From Duganella sp. Root336D2 (GTDB lineage: Bacteria; Pseudomonadota; Gammaproteobacteria; Burkholderiales; Burkholderiaceae_D): a stretch of 64,000 bases of DNA. The position numbers and the translations under genes were made by a program. The notes below the pieces were generated by a model. It was given only the letters and a program-made list of their open reading frames with translations, was not told the origin of the DNA and did no database searches. Where the stretch lies: positions 1 through 64,000 of the forward strand of contig NZ_LMDB01000009.1 of the NCBI RefSeq assembly GCF_001425005.1. The letters are read 5' to 3'. Positions 54,326 to 62,767 of this stretch are shown in pieces (the first letter of the stretch is position 1; every line of letters starts with the position of its first letter).

Positions 54326-54727
54326 ATGAAAAACGTACTGGTCCTCTTCCTGCTGACCATCAAGAGCAGCTTTATCAACGACGAAGAGTCGGAAGCCACC
54401 GACGAGCAATTCGACACCATCCAGTTCGTGCAGACCGACAAAGGCACCTGGCGCTTCAAGACTTTCGCCGAAGACGAGGATGTGCACCTGTGGAGCATCG
54501 AAGCCGACGGCGACCTGGTCGAGCTGGCGATCGAAACCACCAACCGCCATTACGGCGACGTGATAGACGAAGCCTTCATCATCGAGAGCGATGACGGCGT
54601 GGAAGGCCTGCGCCGCGAACTGAAAAAGCAGGGCTTGAGCGACAACCTGCAAATCTCGCCGAAAGGCCCGCTGTTCTGGGCCCCGCCAGGCTCCAGCTAC
54701 AGCCCCAAGTCGGCGCCGGCGCACTGA
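54326..54727 (+). CDS. Conserved hypothetical protein
   Basis: 133 residues, acidic, starting MKNVLVLFLLTIKSSFINDE. The N-terminal hydrophobic run is short and the rest is soluble (VQTDKGTWRFKTFAEDEDVH), ending with a Pro/Ser-rich tail. No motif I recognise. It is divergent from the lanthipeptide operon and likely marks its right border. Confidence 0.55.
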   Translation: MKNVLVLFLLTIKSSFINDEESEATDEQFDTIQFVQTDKGTWRFKTFAEDEDVHLWSIEADGDLVELAIETTNRHYGDVIDEAFIIESDDGVEGLRRELKKQGLSDNLQISPKGPLFWAPPGSSYSPKSAPAH

Positions 54728-54798
54728 CGCAATTAAAAGCGCCCACATACGCCTTAGTTGTTTAAAATGCCAAACCGTAAACAACTATTGCGCTGGCC

Positions 54799-55500
54799 AT
54801 GAACCAAGTCCTGACCCCGTCAAACGAAGAAAACAGCGGCATCGACAAAATCGCCCTCGCCAAGCAACTGGCAGGCGACATCACCCGCGGTGCCGGTGCC
54901 GGCATCGTACGCACCGTGCTGGCAGTGATTGCAGCGCTGGTCGTCAATGCGCTGGGCGTTACGCTGTTGTTCCGCAGCGAACTCGGTGGCGGCCACGGCT
55001 CGGCCATGATCTATGCTGCCTTTGTCGCCGCGCCCTTCATGCTCGCCGTCGTCCTGACCGGCATGACGGCCTATAAGATTGGCCTGCAGGGCATCCTGGC
55101 GCGCATTGTGGAAAGCCAGTCGGGCCTGATCGCCAAGCTGGGCGCAGGCATCCTGGAAACCTTCCTGCGCAGCGTCAATTACGAACCAGGCCGCCCGCTG
55201 TCGGAAAAATTCCTCGGCGGCTGGCGCAGCTTCCTGAACCTGCAATCCGGCCTGCCAAAACCATTGCCATGGCTGCTCGCCAGCCTGACCTCGCGCATCC
55301 CGCTGGCGGAAACCATTACCGAAGTCGCCACCACCGGCATGACGCTGCGCGAAGTGTCCCATGCGGCGATGACGCGCGTGATATCGGAAGGCGCCGCCGG
55401 AGGCCTGCGCCCTTCCAACCAGGCCTTGTTCATCGCCCTCGCAATCCAGTTCGGCATGTGGTTCCCTATCGGACTGCTGGTCCGCTACATGTTCGGCTAA
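54799..55500 (+). CDS. Membrane protein of unknown function
   Basis: 233 residues. Three hydrophobic segments are visible: IVRTVLAVIAALVVNALGVT, AAFVAAPFMLAVVLTGMTAY and ALFIALAIQFGMWFPIGLLV near the C-terminus. The middle is amphipathic and possibly soluble. No family assignment. It is 71 bp downstream of the acidic hypothetical gene on the same strand and may share its transcript. Confidence 0.6.
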   Translation: MNQVLTPSNEENSGIDKIALAKQLAGDITRGAGAGIVRTVLAVIAALVVNALGVTLLFRSELGGGHGSAMIYAAFVAAPFMLAVVLTGMTAYKIGLQGILARIVESQSGLIAKLGAGILETFLRSVNYEPGRPLSEKFLGGWRSFLNLQSGLPKPLPWLLASLTSRIPLAETITEVATTGMTLREVSHAAMTRVISEGAAGGLRPSNQALFIALAIQFGMWFPIGLLVRYMFG

Positions 55501-55508
55501 AACCTTCA

Positions 55509-55713
55509 TGCAAAAACTGGCAGGCGTGGCCCTCCTGTTCGCCGGCATTGCCCATGCCGGCGACGTACTGCCGATCCACGGCGCCTGGACCGGCAGCCCA
55601 ATTCCTGGAATGAGGAAGTCAAGGGTATTGAGATCAGCTATGCCAAGCTAGCGCCCTTCCTGTCGCAGGAAGGCAAGGAATTGGCTCAAAGCGTGCGCCG
55701 GCTCTCGAAATAG
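55509..55713 (+). pseudogene. Frameshifted small secreted protein
   Basis: From ATG 55509 the frame encodes a signal peptide and mature start (MQKLAGVALLFAGIAHAGDV, then LPIHGAWTGS), but after about 30 codons it drifts into an implausible sequence. The next frame reads PNSWNEEVKGIEISYAKLAP, FLSQEGKELAQSVRRLSK and stops at 55713. The join implies a one-base frameshift near 55600, possibly with a deletion. It overlaps the 3' end of the convergent pseudouridine synthase gene by 28 bp. Confidence 0.55.
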
Positions 55714-56594
55714 CGCCATTCGCCCGTCAACGGATCGGGGAAGCCGATGGCCTTGGCCAGCAGCTTGAGCGGCGACGACACGTCGTCCTGTTTGCACGGC
55801 AGGGCGACCGGGTAAAACACATCATTGACGATCGGGATGCCGAGCGACGACAGGTGCACGCGCAACTGGTGCTGGCGGCCGGTGTGCGGCCAAAGGCGGT
55901 ACAGCACGTGCGCACCGCGCTGTTCGATCACGTCGATCATGGTTTCCGAATTCGGCTCGCCCGGCTCTTCCTTCATGGTGAAGAACTTGTCGCCCTCCAC
56001 CATGCGGCTGCGGTACACGAAAGGAAATTCGCGGCCCGGCAACGGAGCGGCCAGCGCCTCATACTCCTTCTGCACCAGGCGCTTCTGGAACAGCGACTGG
56101 TAGTCGCCGCGACTTTCGGCATTGCAGGAGAAGATCACCAGCCCCGCCGTCTCGCGGTCGAGTCGATGGATCGGCACCAGGTCTTCCATGCCCAGCTTGC
56201 GCCGCACGCGCACCAGCAAAGTCTCTTTGACAAAGCGGCCGGACGGAATGGTCGGCAGGAAGTGCGGCTTGTCGACCACGACGATATGCTCGTCCTGGTG
56301 CAGCACTTCTTCTTCAAACGGAATCGGGAACTCGTGCTCCAGCTCGCGGTAGTACCAGATGCGGGCGCCGCGCACAAAACGCGACTCCGGTTGCACCGGT
56401 ACGCCCATGCCGTCCACCACGTCGCCGCGCGCCATGCGCTCACGCCATTGGGCTTCCGGCACGGCAGGATAGTTGGCGGACATGAAGGTGATCATGTCCG
56501 GCCAGTCGCCCTCCGGCAGCCAAAGGTAGCTGGGCGTCACGCCATCGCGCATTGGCAATGGCGGTGCGCCCGAGGCGTGCTTCGGGCGCGACAT
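55686..56594 (-). CDS. RluA-family pseudouridine synthase
   Basis: 302 residues. The catalytic motif HRLDRETAGLVIFSCNAESR contains the essential Asp, and VVDKPHFLPTIP and RQHQLRVHLSSLGIPIVND are typical of the family. It isomerises uridine to pseudouridine in rRNA or tRNA. I cannot assign the target site, since the N-terminal 90 residues (YLWLPEGDWPDMITFMSANY) are unlike RluA, RluC or RluD and lack an S4 domain. It is one base from the M48 gene, probably in the same transcript. Confidence 0.88.
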   Translation of the reverse strand: MSRPKHASGAPPLPMRDGVTPSYLWLPEGDWPDMITFMSANYPAVPEAQWRERMARGDVVDGMGVPVQPESRFVRGARIWYYRELEHEFPIPFEEEVLHQDEHIVVVDKPHFLPTIPSGRFVKETLLVRVRRKLGMEDLVPIHRLDRETAGLVIFSCNAESRGDYQSLFQKRLVQKEYEALAAPLPGREFPFVYRSRMVEGDKFFTMKEEPGEPNSETMIDVIEQRGAHVLYRLWPHTGRQHQLRVHLSSLGIPIVNDVFYPVALPCKQDDVSSPLKLLAKAIGFPDPLTGEWRYFESRRTL

Positions 56595-56595
56595 C

Positions 56596-57483
56596 TCAGG
56601 ACTTCGGCAGGGGCGAAGTCTGGTAAGGCGGCAGCTTGTTCACGTCGAGGCCGCGCTGGCGGGCATAGACCGGCAACACCAGCGGCATCTGCTTCTGCAT
56701 ATCCTGGATACGGGAATTGCCGCTTGGGTGGGTCGACAGGAACTCCATCGGCTGCCGCGCATTGACGGCGCCCATCTTCTGCCACAGCGCGACTCCGGCG
56801 CGCGGATCGAAGCCGGCGCGCGCGGCCAGGTCGATGCCAACCAGGTCGGATTCGGTTTCATCGCCGCGCGAGAATTTCATCACGGTCAGCTGGCCGGCCA
56901 CATTGGCGCCGGCATCGGTAATGCGCGGGTCGATGCCGAGGTAGGACGACAGCACGGCGCCACCCAGTTTGCTGGCCAGCGACACGGCGGTCGACTGCAC
57001 GGCGCGCTTGCGGGCGTGTTCGCGCAGGGCGTGGGCAATTTCGTGGCCCATCACCATGGCGACTTCATCGTCGGTCAGGTTCAGCTTCGCCAGGATGCCG
57101 GTATAGAAAGCAATGCGGCCGCCCGGCATGCAGAAAGCATTGACCTGGTCGGAGTTGAGCAGGTTGACTTCCCATTGCCAGTTGGCAGCGGCGGGATTCC
57201 AGCGCTGGGCGTTGGGCACGATGCGGGCCGCAATGGCGCGCAGGCGCTTGACCTGCGGGTCGGACTCCGGCACCAGCGCTTCTTTCTGCTTGGCTTCATT
57301 CAGCAGTTGGGCGTATTGCAGCTTGGACTGCTGGTCCATTTCCTGCTCATCGGCAAAGACGCGCAGGCGCGAAAGCTTGGTGACAGGGATGCCGTCAGCT
57401 TTGGGATTCATCGGCGCCTGCTGGGCCGACGCGGCGCCGGCGGCCAGCGCCAGCGCAATAAGGGTGAGCTTGAACTTCTTCAT
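56596..57483 (-). CDS. M48-family periplasmic metalloprotease
   Basis: 295 residues. A signal peptide (MKKFKLTLIALALAAGAASA) is followed by a BepA/LoiP-type peptidase with zinc motif HEIAH in MVMGHEIAHALREHARKRA and the downstream Glu in DETESDLVGID. THPSGNSRIQDM is the usual end of the domain. It lacks the lipobox and TPR region, so it is a soluble periplasmic protein-quality-control protease. It lies between the RluA-type gene and metW on the same strand. Confidence 0.88.
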   Translation of the reverse strand: MKKFKLTLIALALAAGAASAQQAPMNPKADGIPVTKLSRLRVFADEQEMDQQSKLQYAQLLNEAKQKEALVPESDPQVKRLRAIAARIVPNAQRWNPAAANWQWEVNLLNSDQVNAFCMPGGRIAFYTGILAKLNLTDDEVAMVMGHEIAHALREHARKRAVQSTAVSLASKLGGAVLSSYLGIDPRITDAGANVAGQLTVMKFSRGDETESDLVGIDLAARAGFDPRAGVALWQKMGAVNARQPMEFLSTHPSGNSRIQDMQKQMPLVLPVYARQRGLDVNKLPPYQTSPLPKS

Positions 57484-57502
57484 GGATTTAAGATAACACA
57501 GC

Positions 57503-58114
57503 TTAACTGGATTGCTTTTTCCGCAAACGGAACACGGCCAGATCGCCGCGCAGGTTAGGCAGTAGCGAGACCGTCTTGCCCTCGGCCAGCGCCACGCATT
57601 CGATCACTTCCAGCCCCACCTCCTCCGCCAGTTCCTGGAAGTCGTAGATGGTGGCGCAGCGCACGTTCGGCGTGTCGTGCCATTGGTATGGCAGCGACTT
57701 GGAAACCGGCATGCGCCCTTGCAGCAACGCCACGCGGTGCGGCCAGTAGGCGAAATTGGGGAAGGACACGATGGCTTCACGGCCCACGCGCACGATGTCG
57801 CGCAGCAGGACTTCCACATGCTTCATCATCTGCAGCGAGGACAGGCACAACACCGTGTCGAAGGAGTTGTCGCCGAAGATACCCAGGCCGTTCTCGAAGT
57901 CCTGCTGGATCACGCGCACGCCGCGCCGGGTCGAGGCCAGCACCTGTTCGTCCGCCAGCTCCAGGCCGTAGCCGGTGCAGCGCTTGCCGCTCTGCAGGTA
58001 ATCCATCATCACGCCGTCGCCGCAACCCACGTCGAGCACATGGGCGCCTTCGCGCACCCAGTGTGCAATGAAGGCCAGGTCGGGACGAGCGCTGCTCAGG
58101 TCATCGAAAGTCAT
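57503..58114 (-). CDS. metW: Methionine biosynthesis protein MetW
   Basis: 203 residues from ATG 58114, overlapping the metX stop as ATGA. The methyltransferase-like SAM pocket is [23 protein letters not shown]-like residues occur in [20 protein letters not shown], a conserved MetW segment. It activates or assists the homoserine acyltransferase MetX; the exact chemistry is not evident from sequence. Confidence 0.92.
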   Translation of the reverse strand: MTFDDLSSARPDLAFIAHWVREGAHVLDVGCGDGVMMDYLQSGKRCTGYGLELADEQVLASTRRGVRVIQQDFENGLGIFGDNSFDTVLCLSSLQMMKHVEVLLRDIVRVGREAIVSFPNFAYWPHRVALLQGRMPVSKSLPYQWHDTPNVRCATIYDFQELAEEVGLEVIECVALAEGKTVSLLPNLRGDLAVFRLRKKQSS

Positions 58115-59268
58115 GCTGCTTGTTCCTTGTTCGTTTCTTTCCACACTTGCTCGTAGTAGGCGCGCACCATGTTCATATAGCGCGCATCTTCCAGCAGGAA
58201 GGCGTCGTGGCCGTGCGGTGCGTCGATTTCGGCGTAAGTCACCTCGCGCCGGTTGGCCAGCAAGGCCTGCACGATCTCGCGGCTGCGCTCCGGCGAGAAG
58301 CGCCAGTCCGTAGTGAAGGATGCGAGGAAGAACTTGGCCTTGGTACCGGCCAGGGTCTTGGTCAGGTCGCCGTCGAACTTGCGCGCCGGGTCGAAGTAGT
58401 CGAGCGCCTTGGTGATCAGCAGGTAGGTGTTGGCGTCGAAATATTCCGCAAACTTGTCGCCCTGGTAGCGCAGGTAGGATTCGATCTCGAAGTCGATGCC
58501 GAAGCCGAATTTGTAGTCGCCGCCGCTGGCTGCAATATCGCGCAGCTTGCGGCCGAATTTCTCGGCCATGTCGTCGTCCGACAGGTAGGTGATATGGCCG
58601 ATCATGCGCGCCACTTTCAGGCCGTTCTTCGGCACCACGCTGTGTTCGTAGAAATCGCCGCCATGATAGTCCGGGTCGGACAGGATGGCCTGGCGCGCCA
58701 CGTCGTTGAAGGCGATGTTCTGCGCCGACAGTTTCGGCGTGGAGGCGATCACCAGGCAGTGGCGCAGGCGTTCGGGGTGCATGATGGACCAGGCCAGGGC
58801 CTGCATGCCGCCCAGCGAGCCGCCCATCACCGCGGCGAACTGCCGGATGCCCAGCTGGTCAGCCAGGCGCGCCTGTGCCGCCACCCAGTCTTCCACCGTC
58901 ACCACCGGGAATGCGGCACCGTATTGCTTGCCGGTTTCCGGATTGATGTGCATCGGGCCGGTCGAACCGAAGCAGGAGCCCAGGTTGTTGACGCCGATGA
59001 CGAAGAACTTGTCGGTATCGAGTGCCTTGCCCGGACCGACCATATTGTCCCACCAGCCCACGTTCTTCGGATTGTCGGCGTAGTAACCGGCCACGTGGTG
59101 CGAAGCGTTCAGCGCGTGGCACACCAGAACCGCGTTCGATTTGTCCGCATTCAGCGTGCCATAGGTCTCGTACATCAGCATGTAGTCGCGCAGGGACGCT
59201 CCGCTCTGCAGCTGAAGGGGTTCCGCAAAATGCATTGTCTGCGGCGAGACGATTCCAATCGAAGGCAT
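58111..59268 (-). CDS. metX: Homoserine O-succinyltransferase MetX
   Basis: 385 residues of the alpha/beta-hydrolase-like acyltransferase family. The oxyanion and substrate region is [20 protein letters not shown], the nucleophile Ser is in [14 protein letters not shown], and the catalytic Asp and His are near [17 protein letters not shown]. It acylates homoserine in methionine synthesis; with metW adjacent, succinyl-CoA is the probable donor. It is the first gene of metXW. Confidence 0.94.
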   Translation of the reverse strand: MPSIGIVSPQTMHFAEPLQLQSGASLRDYMLMYETYGTLNADKSNAVLVCHALNASHHVAGYYADNPKNVGWWDNMVGPGKALDTDKFFVIGVNNLGSCFGSTGPMHINPETGKQYGAAFPVVTVEDWVAAQARLADQLGIRQFAAVMGGSLGGMQALAWSIMHPERLRHCLVIASTPKLSAQNIAFNDVARQAILSDPDYHGGDFYEHSVVPKNGLKVARMIGHITYLSDDDMAEKFGRKLRDIAASGGDYKFGFGIDFEIESYLRYQGDKFAEYFDANTYLLITKALDYFDPARKFDGDLTKTLAGTKAKFFLASFTTDWRFSPERSREIVQALLANRREVTYAEIDAPHGHDAFLLEDARYMNMVRAYYEQVWKETNKEQAA

Positions 59269-59309
59269 GTGAATCCGGCTGTAGTTAAGTGTTGATGCGA
59301 GAGTTGGTG

Positions 59310-61058
59310 TTACAGGGCTTGCAGGGCGTTGACTGCGTCGGCAATCGTTTCAGGGTCCATGCCGCGCATGATCTTGCGCATCTGCGGCGCAATCAGTCCC
59401 AGGTCGCTGTTCAGGATTTCCTGCTTGACCGACAGCAGCTGCGACGGGTGCATCGAGAATTCGCGCAAGCCCATGCCCAGCAGCAGGCGCGTCATCTTGG
59501 CGTCGCCCGCCATCTCGCCGCACACAGCGACCTCGATGCCGGCTTTGTGGCCGGCGGCAATGGTCATCGCAATCAGTTGCAAGATGGCCGGATGCAGCGG
59601 ATCGTACAGGTGCGCCACTTCGTAATCGACGCGGTCGATCGCCAGGGTGTACTGGATCAGGTCATTGGTGCCGATCGACAGGAAGTCCATCTTCTTGACG
59701 AACATCGGCAGCGCCAGAGCGGCAGCCGGAATTTCGATCATGGCGCCCACCGGCACGTCCGGGTCGTACTTCTCGCCCCTGTCGTCAAGCTGCGCCTTGG
59801 CGCGCTTGATCATGGCCAGCGACTGGTCGATCTCGAAGGCATGCGCCATCATCGGAATCAGGATGCGCACCTTGCCGTGCACCGAGGCGCGCAGGACGGC
59901 GCGCAACTGGGTCAGGAAGATCTGCGGCTCCGCCAGGCAATAGCGGATGGCGCGCAAGCCCAATGCCGGATTGAGCGCAGTGTGCTCCATCTGGTCCAGT
60001 GGCTTGTCGGCGCCGATATCCAGCGTGCGGATGGTGACCGGGCGGCCCTTCATGGCCTGCACGGCTTTGGTGTACTGCTCGTATTGTTCGTCCTCGGACG
60101 GCATCTCGCCATCGCGGCCCATGAACAGGAATTCGGAGCGGAACAGGCCGACGCCGTTGGCGCCCGACTCCATCGCGTGCCCGCAATCTTCCGGCAGCTC
60201 GATGTTCGCCATCAGGGCGATCGGCGTGCCGTCCCTGGTGACGGCCGGGGTCTTTTTCAGCTTGCCCAGCTTTTTGCGCGCGCGCATCGCAGCCAGCTGG
60301 CGCTCGCGGTACTGCTCCAGCACTTGCGCGCTCGGGGTGACGATCACCACGCCGGCATCGCCGTCGATGATCACCCAGTCGTCCTGCTGGATCAGGGTGG
60401 AAGCCTGCGACATGCCCACCGCTGCCGGAATGTCGAGCGAACGCGCAACGATGGCGGTGTGCGAATTCTGGCCGCCCACGTCGGTCACGAAGCCGATAAA
60501 GGAACGATCGCGGAACTTCAGCATATCGGCCGGCGAGATATCGTGTGCCACCACGATCATCTGGGCCAGGAACTCGTCGCCTTCCAGTTCGGCCTGTTTC
60601 GGCAGCAGCGGCTCGCTGCCCATCAGGACTTTCAGCACCCGTTCCGCCACTTGCTGGATATCGGCCTTGCGCTCGCGCAGGTAGGGGTCTTCGATTTCGT
60701 CGAACTGCGCCGACAGCTCGTCGATCTGGGTCAGCAGGGCCCACTCGGCGTTGTAATGGCGGCTGCGGATGATATCCAGCGGCGCCTCGGAAATCATCGG
60801 GTCCGACAGGATCAGCGCATGCACGTCGATGAAGGCGCCCAGCTCCGTCGGGGCATCTTTCGGCAATTCATTCCACAGCGTTTGCAGCTCGCGGTGCACG
60901 GCAGCCAGCGCCTGCTGCAGGCGCTTCACTTCCGCTTCCACGTGCTCCTCGGAGATCAGGTAGTGCTTTACGTCGAGCGCCGCCGGCGCAAGGATGTGCG
61001 CGCGGCCGATCGCGATGCCACGCGAAACCGGAATTCCGTGAAGGGAGAACGATGCCAT
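59310..61058 (-). CDS. ptsI: PTS enzyme I
   Basis: 582 residues from ATG 61058 ([20 protein letters not shown]). The phospho-His is in [13 protein letters not shown], the PEP-binding region includes [15 protein letters not shown], and the C-terminal catalytic segment is [20 protein letters not shown]. It transfers phosphate from PEP to HPr. It is the last gene of the EIIA-HPr-EI set and no sugar-specific EIIBC is nearby, so the system is likely regulatory or serves remote permeases. Confidence 0.95.
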   Translation of the reverse strand: MASFSLHGIPVSRGIAIGRAHILAPAALDVKHYLISEEHVEAEVKRLQQALAAVHRELQTLWNELPKDAPTELGAFIDVHALILSDPMISEAPLDIIRSRHYNAEWALLTQIDELSAQFDEIEDPYLRERKADIQQVAERVLKVLMGSEPLLPKQAELEGDEFLAQMIVVAHDISPADMLKFRDRSFIGFVTDVGGQNSHTAIVARSLDIPAAVGMSQASTLIQQDDWVIIDGDAGVVIVTPSAQVLEQYRERQLAAMRARKKLGKLKKTPAVTRDGTPIALMANIELPEDCGHAMESGANGVGLFRSEFLFMGRDGEMPSEDEQYEQYTKAVQAMKGRPVTIRTLDIGADKPLDQMEHTALNPALGLRAIRYCLAEPQIFLTQLRAVLRASVHGKVRILIPMMAHAFEIDQSLAMIKRAKAQLDDRGEKYDPDVPVGAMIEIPAAALALPMFVKKMDFLSIGTNDLIQYTLAIDRVDYEVAHLYDPLHPAILQLIAMTIAAGHKAGIEVAVCGEMAGDAKMTRLLLGMGLREFSMHPSQLLSVKQEILNSDLGLIAPQMRKIMRGMDPETIADAVNALQAL

Positions 61059-61076
61059 CGGGCTGCCGTCCCGCAT

Positions 61077-61346
61077 TTACTCGCCTTCGCCGAACTTGTC
61101 GTTGACCAGTGCGGCCAGGGCGTTGATGCAATCCTGTTCATCGGCGCCGTCCGCTTCCAGCAGGACTTTGGCGCCCTTGCCAGCAGCCAGCATCATCACG
61201 CCCATGATGGACTTGGCGTTGATGCGGCGACCGTTACGCGACAGCCAGACATCGCTTTGGAACTTGGCTGCCAGTTGGGTGAATTTTGCAGAAGCACGTG
61301 CATGCAATCCGAGCTTGTTGATAATTTCAAGTTCTTGCTGAATCAT
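61077..61346 (-). CDS. ptsH: PTS phosphocarrier HPr
   Basis: 89 residues with the phospho-His at 15 (GLHARASAKF) and the regulatory Ser region (NAKSIMGVMMLAAGKG). It passes phosphate from enzyme I to EIIA. It lies 18 bp upstream of ptsI and 13 bp after the EIIA gene. The Ser46 region could be phosphorylated by an HPr kinase elsewhere in the genome, as in other betaproteobacteria. Confidence 0.95.
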   Translation of the reverse strand: MIQQELEIINKLGLHARASAKFTQLAAKFQSDVWLSRNGRRINAKSIMGVMMLAAGKGAKVLLEADGADEQDCINALAALVNDKFGEGE

Positions 61347-61359
61347 GTTTTAGTTTTGT

Positions 61360-61761
61360 TTAGTTGACTCGGATACGATTATCGACCTTGACCGCGCCAT
61401 TCTGGGCACCGGCCAGGGCCATTTCCACTACGACGTCCAGCGTATCGGTACGGTAGGTGATGGCGCGCAGCAGCATGGGAAGGCTGATGCCCGCGACCAC
61501 TTCGACCTGGCCCGCATCGGCCAGCTTGTTACAGCAATTGGCGGGCGTGCCGCCCTTGATATCGGTCATGACCAGCACCCCGGCACCGGTATCGAGGCGC
61601 TGGATGGCCTCACGTGCCAACTGCTGCACTTCATTCAGGTCCTGGTCTGCCAGCACGTCGATCGCCTCCAGTTTTTCCACCGGGGCCCGGAACACATGCG
61701 CTGCGGCGGCCAGGAAAGCCTGGCCCAGCGGCGCGTGTGTCATCAATAAAATCCCTACCAT
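61360..61761 (-). CDS. PTS mannose-type EIIA component
   Basis: 133 residues of the EIIA-Man fold. The phospho-His is in GILLMTHAPLGQAFL (His9), and VLVMTDIKGGTPANCCNKLA is the conserved second motif. It accepts phosphate from HPr. The EIIB, EIIC and EIID parts are absent here, so it may act in regulation rather than sugar import. It overlaps or abuts gshB by 2 bp on the same strand. Confidence 0.92.
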   Translation of the reverse strand: MVGILLMTHAPLGQAFLAAAAHVFRAPVEKLEAIDVLADQDLNEVQQLAREAIQRLDTGAGVLVMTDIKGGTPANCCNKLADAGQVEVVAGISLPMLLRAITYRTDTLDVVVEMALAGAQNGAVKVDNRIRVN

Positions 61762-61763
61762 GT

Positions 61764-62714
61764 TTATCCTTGCTTGCCTGCCCGGGCTTCCACCGCATCG
61801 ATGAACATGGATGCGACCTGGAAGCCAGTCTGCTGCGTGATCTCCTGGAAGCAGGTCGGGCTGGTGACGTTCACCTCGGTGAGGTAATCGCCGATCACGT
61901 CTAATCCTACCAGCAACAGGCCGCGCGCAGCCAATTCCGGACCCAGGGCCTCGGCGATTTCGCGGTCGCGCTGCGACAGCGGCTGGGCCACGCCGGTACC
62001 GCCGGCAGCCAGGTTGCCGCGCACTTCGCCCGCTTGCGGGATACGCGCCAGGCAGAAAGGCACCGGTTTGCCGTCGATCAGCAGGATGCGCTTGTCGCCC
62101 TTGACGATGTCGGGGATGTAGCGCTGCGCCATGATGGTGCGGGTGCCGAGCTGGGTCAGGGTCTCGATGATGGAGCCCAGGTTCAGGCCATCGGCTTTCA
62201 CGCGGAAGATGCCGGCGCCGCCCATGCCGTCCAGCGGCTTCAGGATCACGTCGCCGTGTTCGGCCTGGAAGTCGCGCAGGCGGGTCTCGTCGCTGGTGAC
62301 CAGGGTCGGCGCGGTGAATTGCGAAAACTGGGCGATCGACAGCTTTTCATTGTGGTCGCGGATGGCCGAAGGCTTGTTGAAGACTTGCGCGCCCTGTTTC
62401 TCCGCCAGCTGCAGCAGGTAGGTGCCGTAGACGTATTCCATGTCGAACGGCGGATCCTTGCGCTGGATTACCGCGTCAAAGGCAGCCAGGCCGGTGTCTT
62501 CCGACGGTGCTGCCTTGTACCATTCGTGGGCATCGCCGGTCAGCTCGATGCGCGAGACGTGGGCCGTGACCTTGCCTTCCTTGAGCGCCATGTGGCGCTG
62601 CTGGAAGGCGTACACCTCATGCCCCCGGCGCGCCGCCTCGGCCATCATGGCGAAGGTGGAGTCCTTGTAGATCTTGAAGCTGGACAGCGGGTCGGCGAGG
62701 AAGGCGATTTTCAT
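61764..62714 (-). CDS. gshB: Glutathione synthetase
   Basis: 316 residues of the ATP-grasp family. The N-terminus (MKIAFLADPLSSFKIYKDST) and the ATP-binding segment (KPLDGMGGAGIFRVKADGLN) are standard, followed by the metal-binding residues (GLDVIGDYLTEVNVTSPTCF). It joins gamma-glutamylcysteine and glycine. It is 53 bp downstream of gshA. Confidence 0.95.
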   Translation of the reverse strand: MKIAFLADPLSSFKIYKDSTFAMMAEAARRGHEVYAFQQRHMALKEGKVTAHVSRIELTGDAHEWYKAAPSEDTGLAAFDAVIQRKDPPFDMEYVYGTYLLQLAEKQGAQVFNKPSAIRDHNEKLSIAQFSQFTAPTLVTSDETRLRDFQAEHGDVILKPLDGMGGAGIFRVKADGLNLGSIIETLTQLGTRTIMAQRYIPDIVKGDKRILLIDGKPVPFCLARIPQAGEVRGNLAAGGTGVAQPLSQRDREIAEALGPELAARGLLLVGLDVIGDYLTEVNVTSPTCFQEITQQTGFQVASMFIDAVEARAGKQG

Positions 62715-62767
62715 GGATTAGTCCAAAAATGTAACAACTGATTCTAGCCGATCTGCGCGACTGGCGT

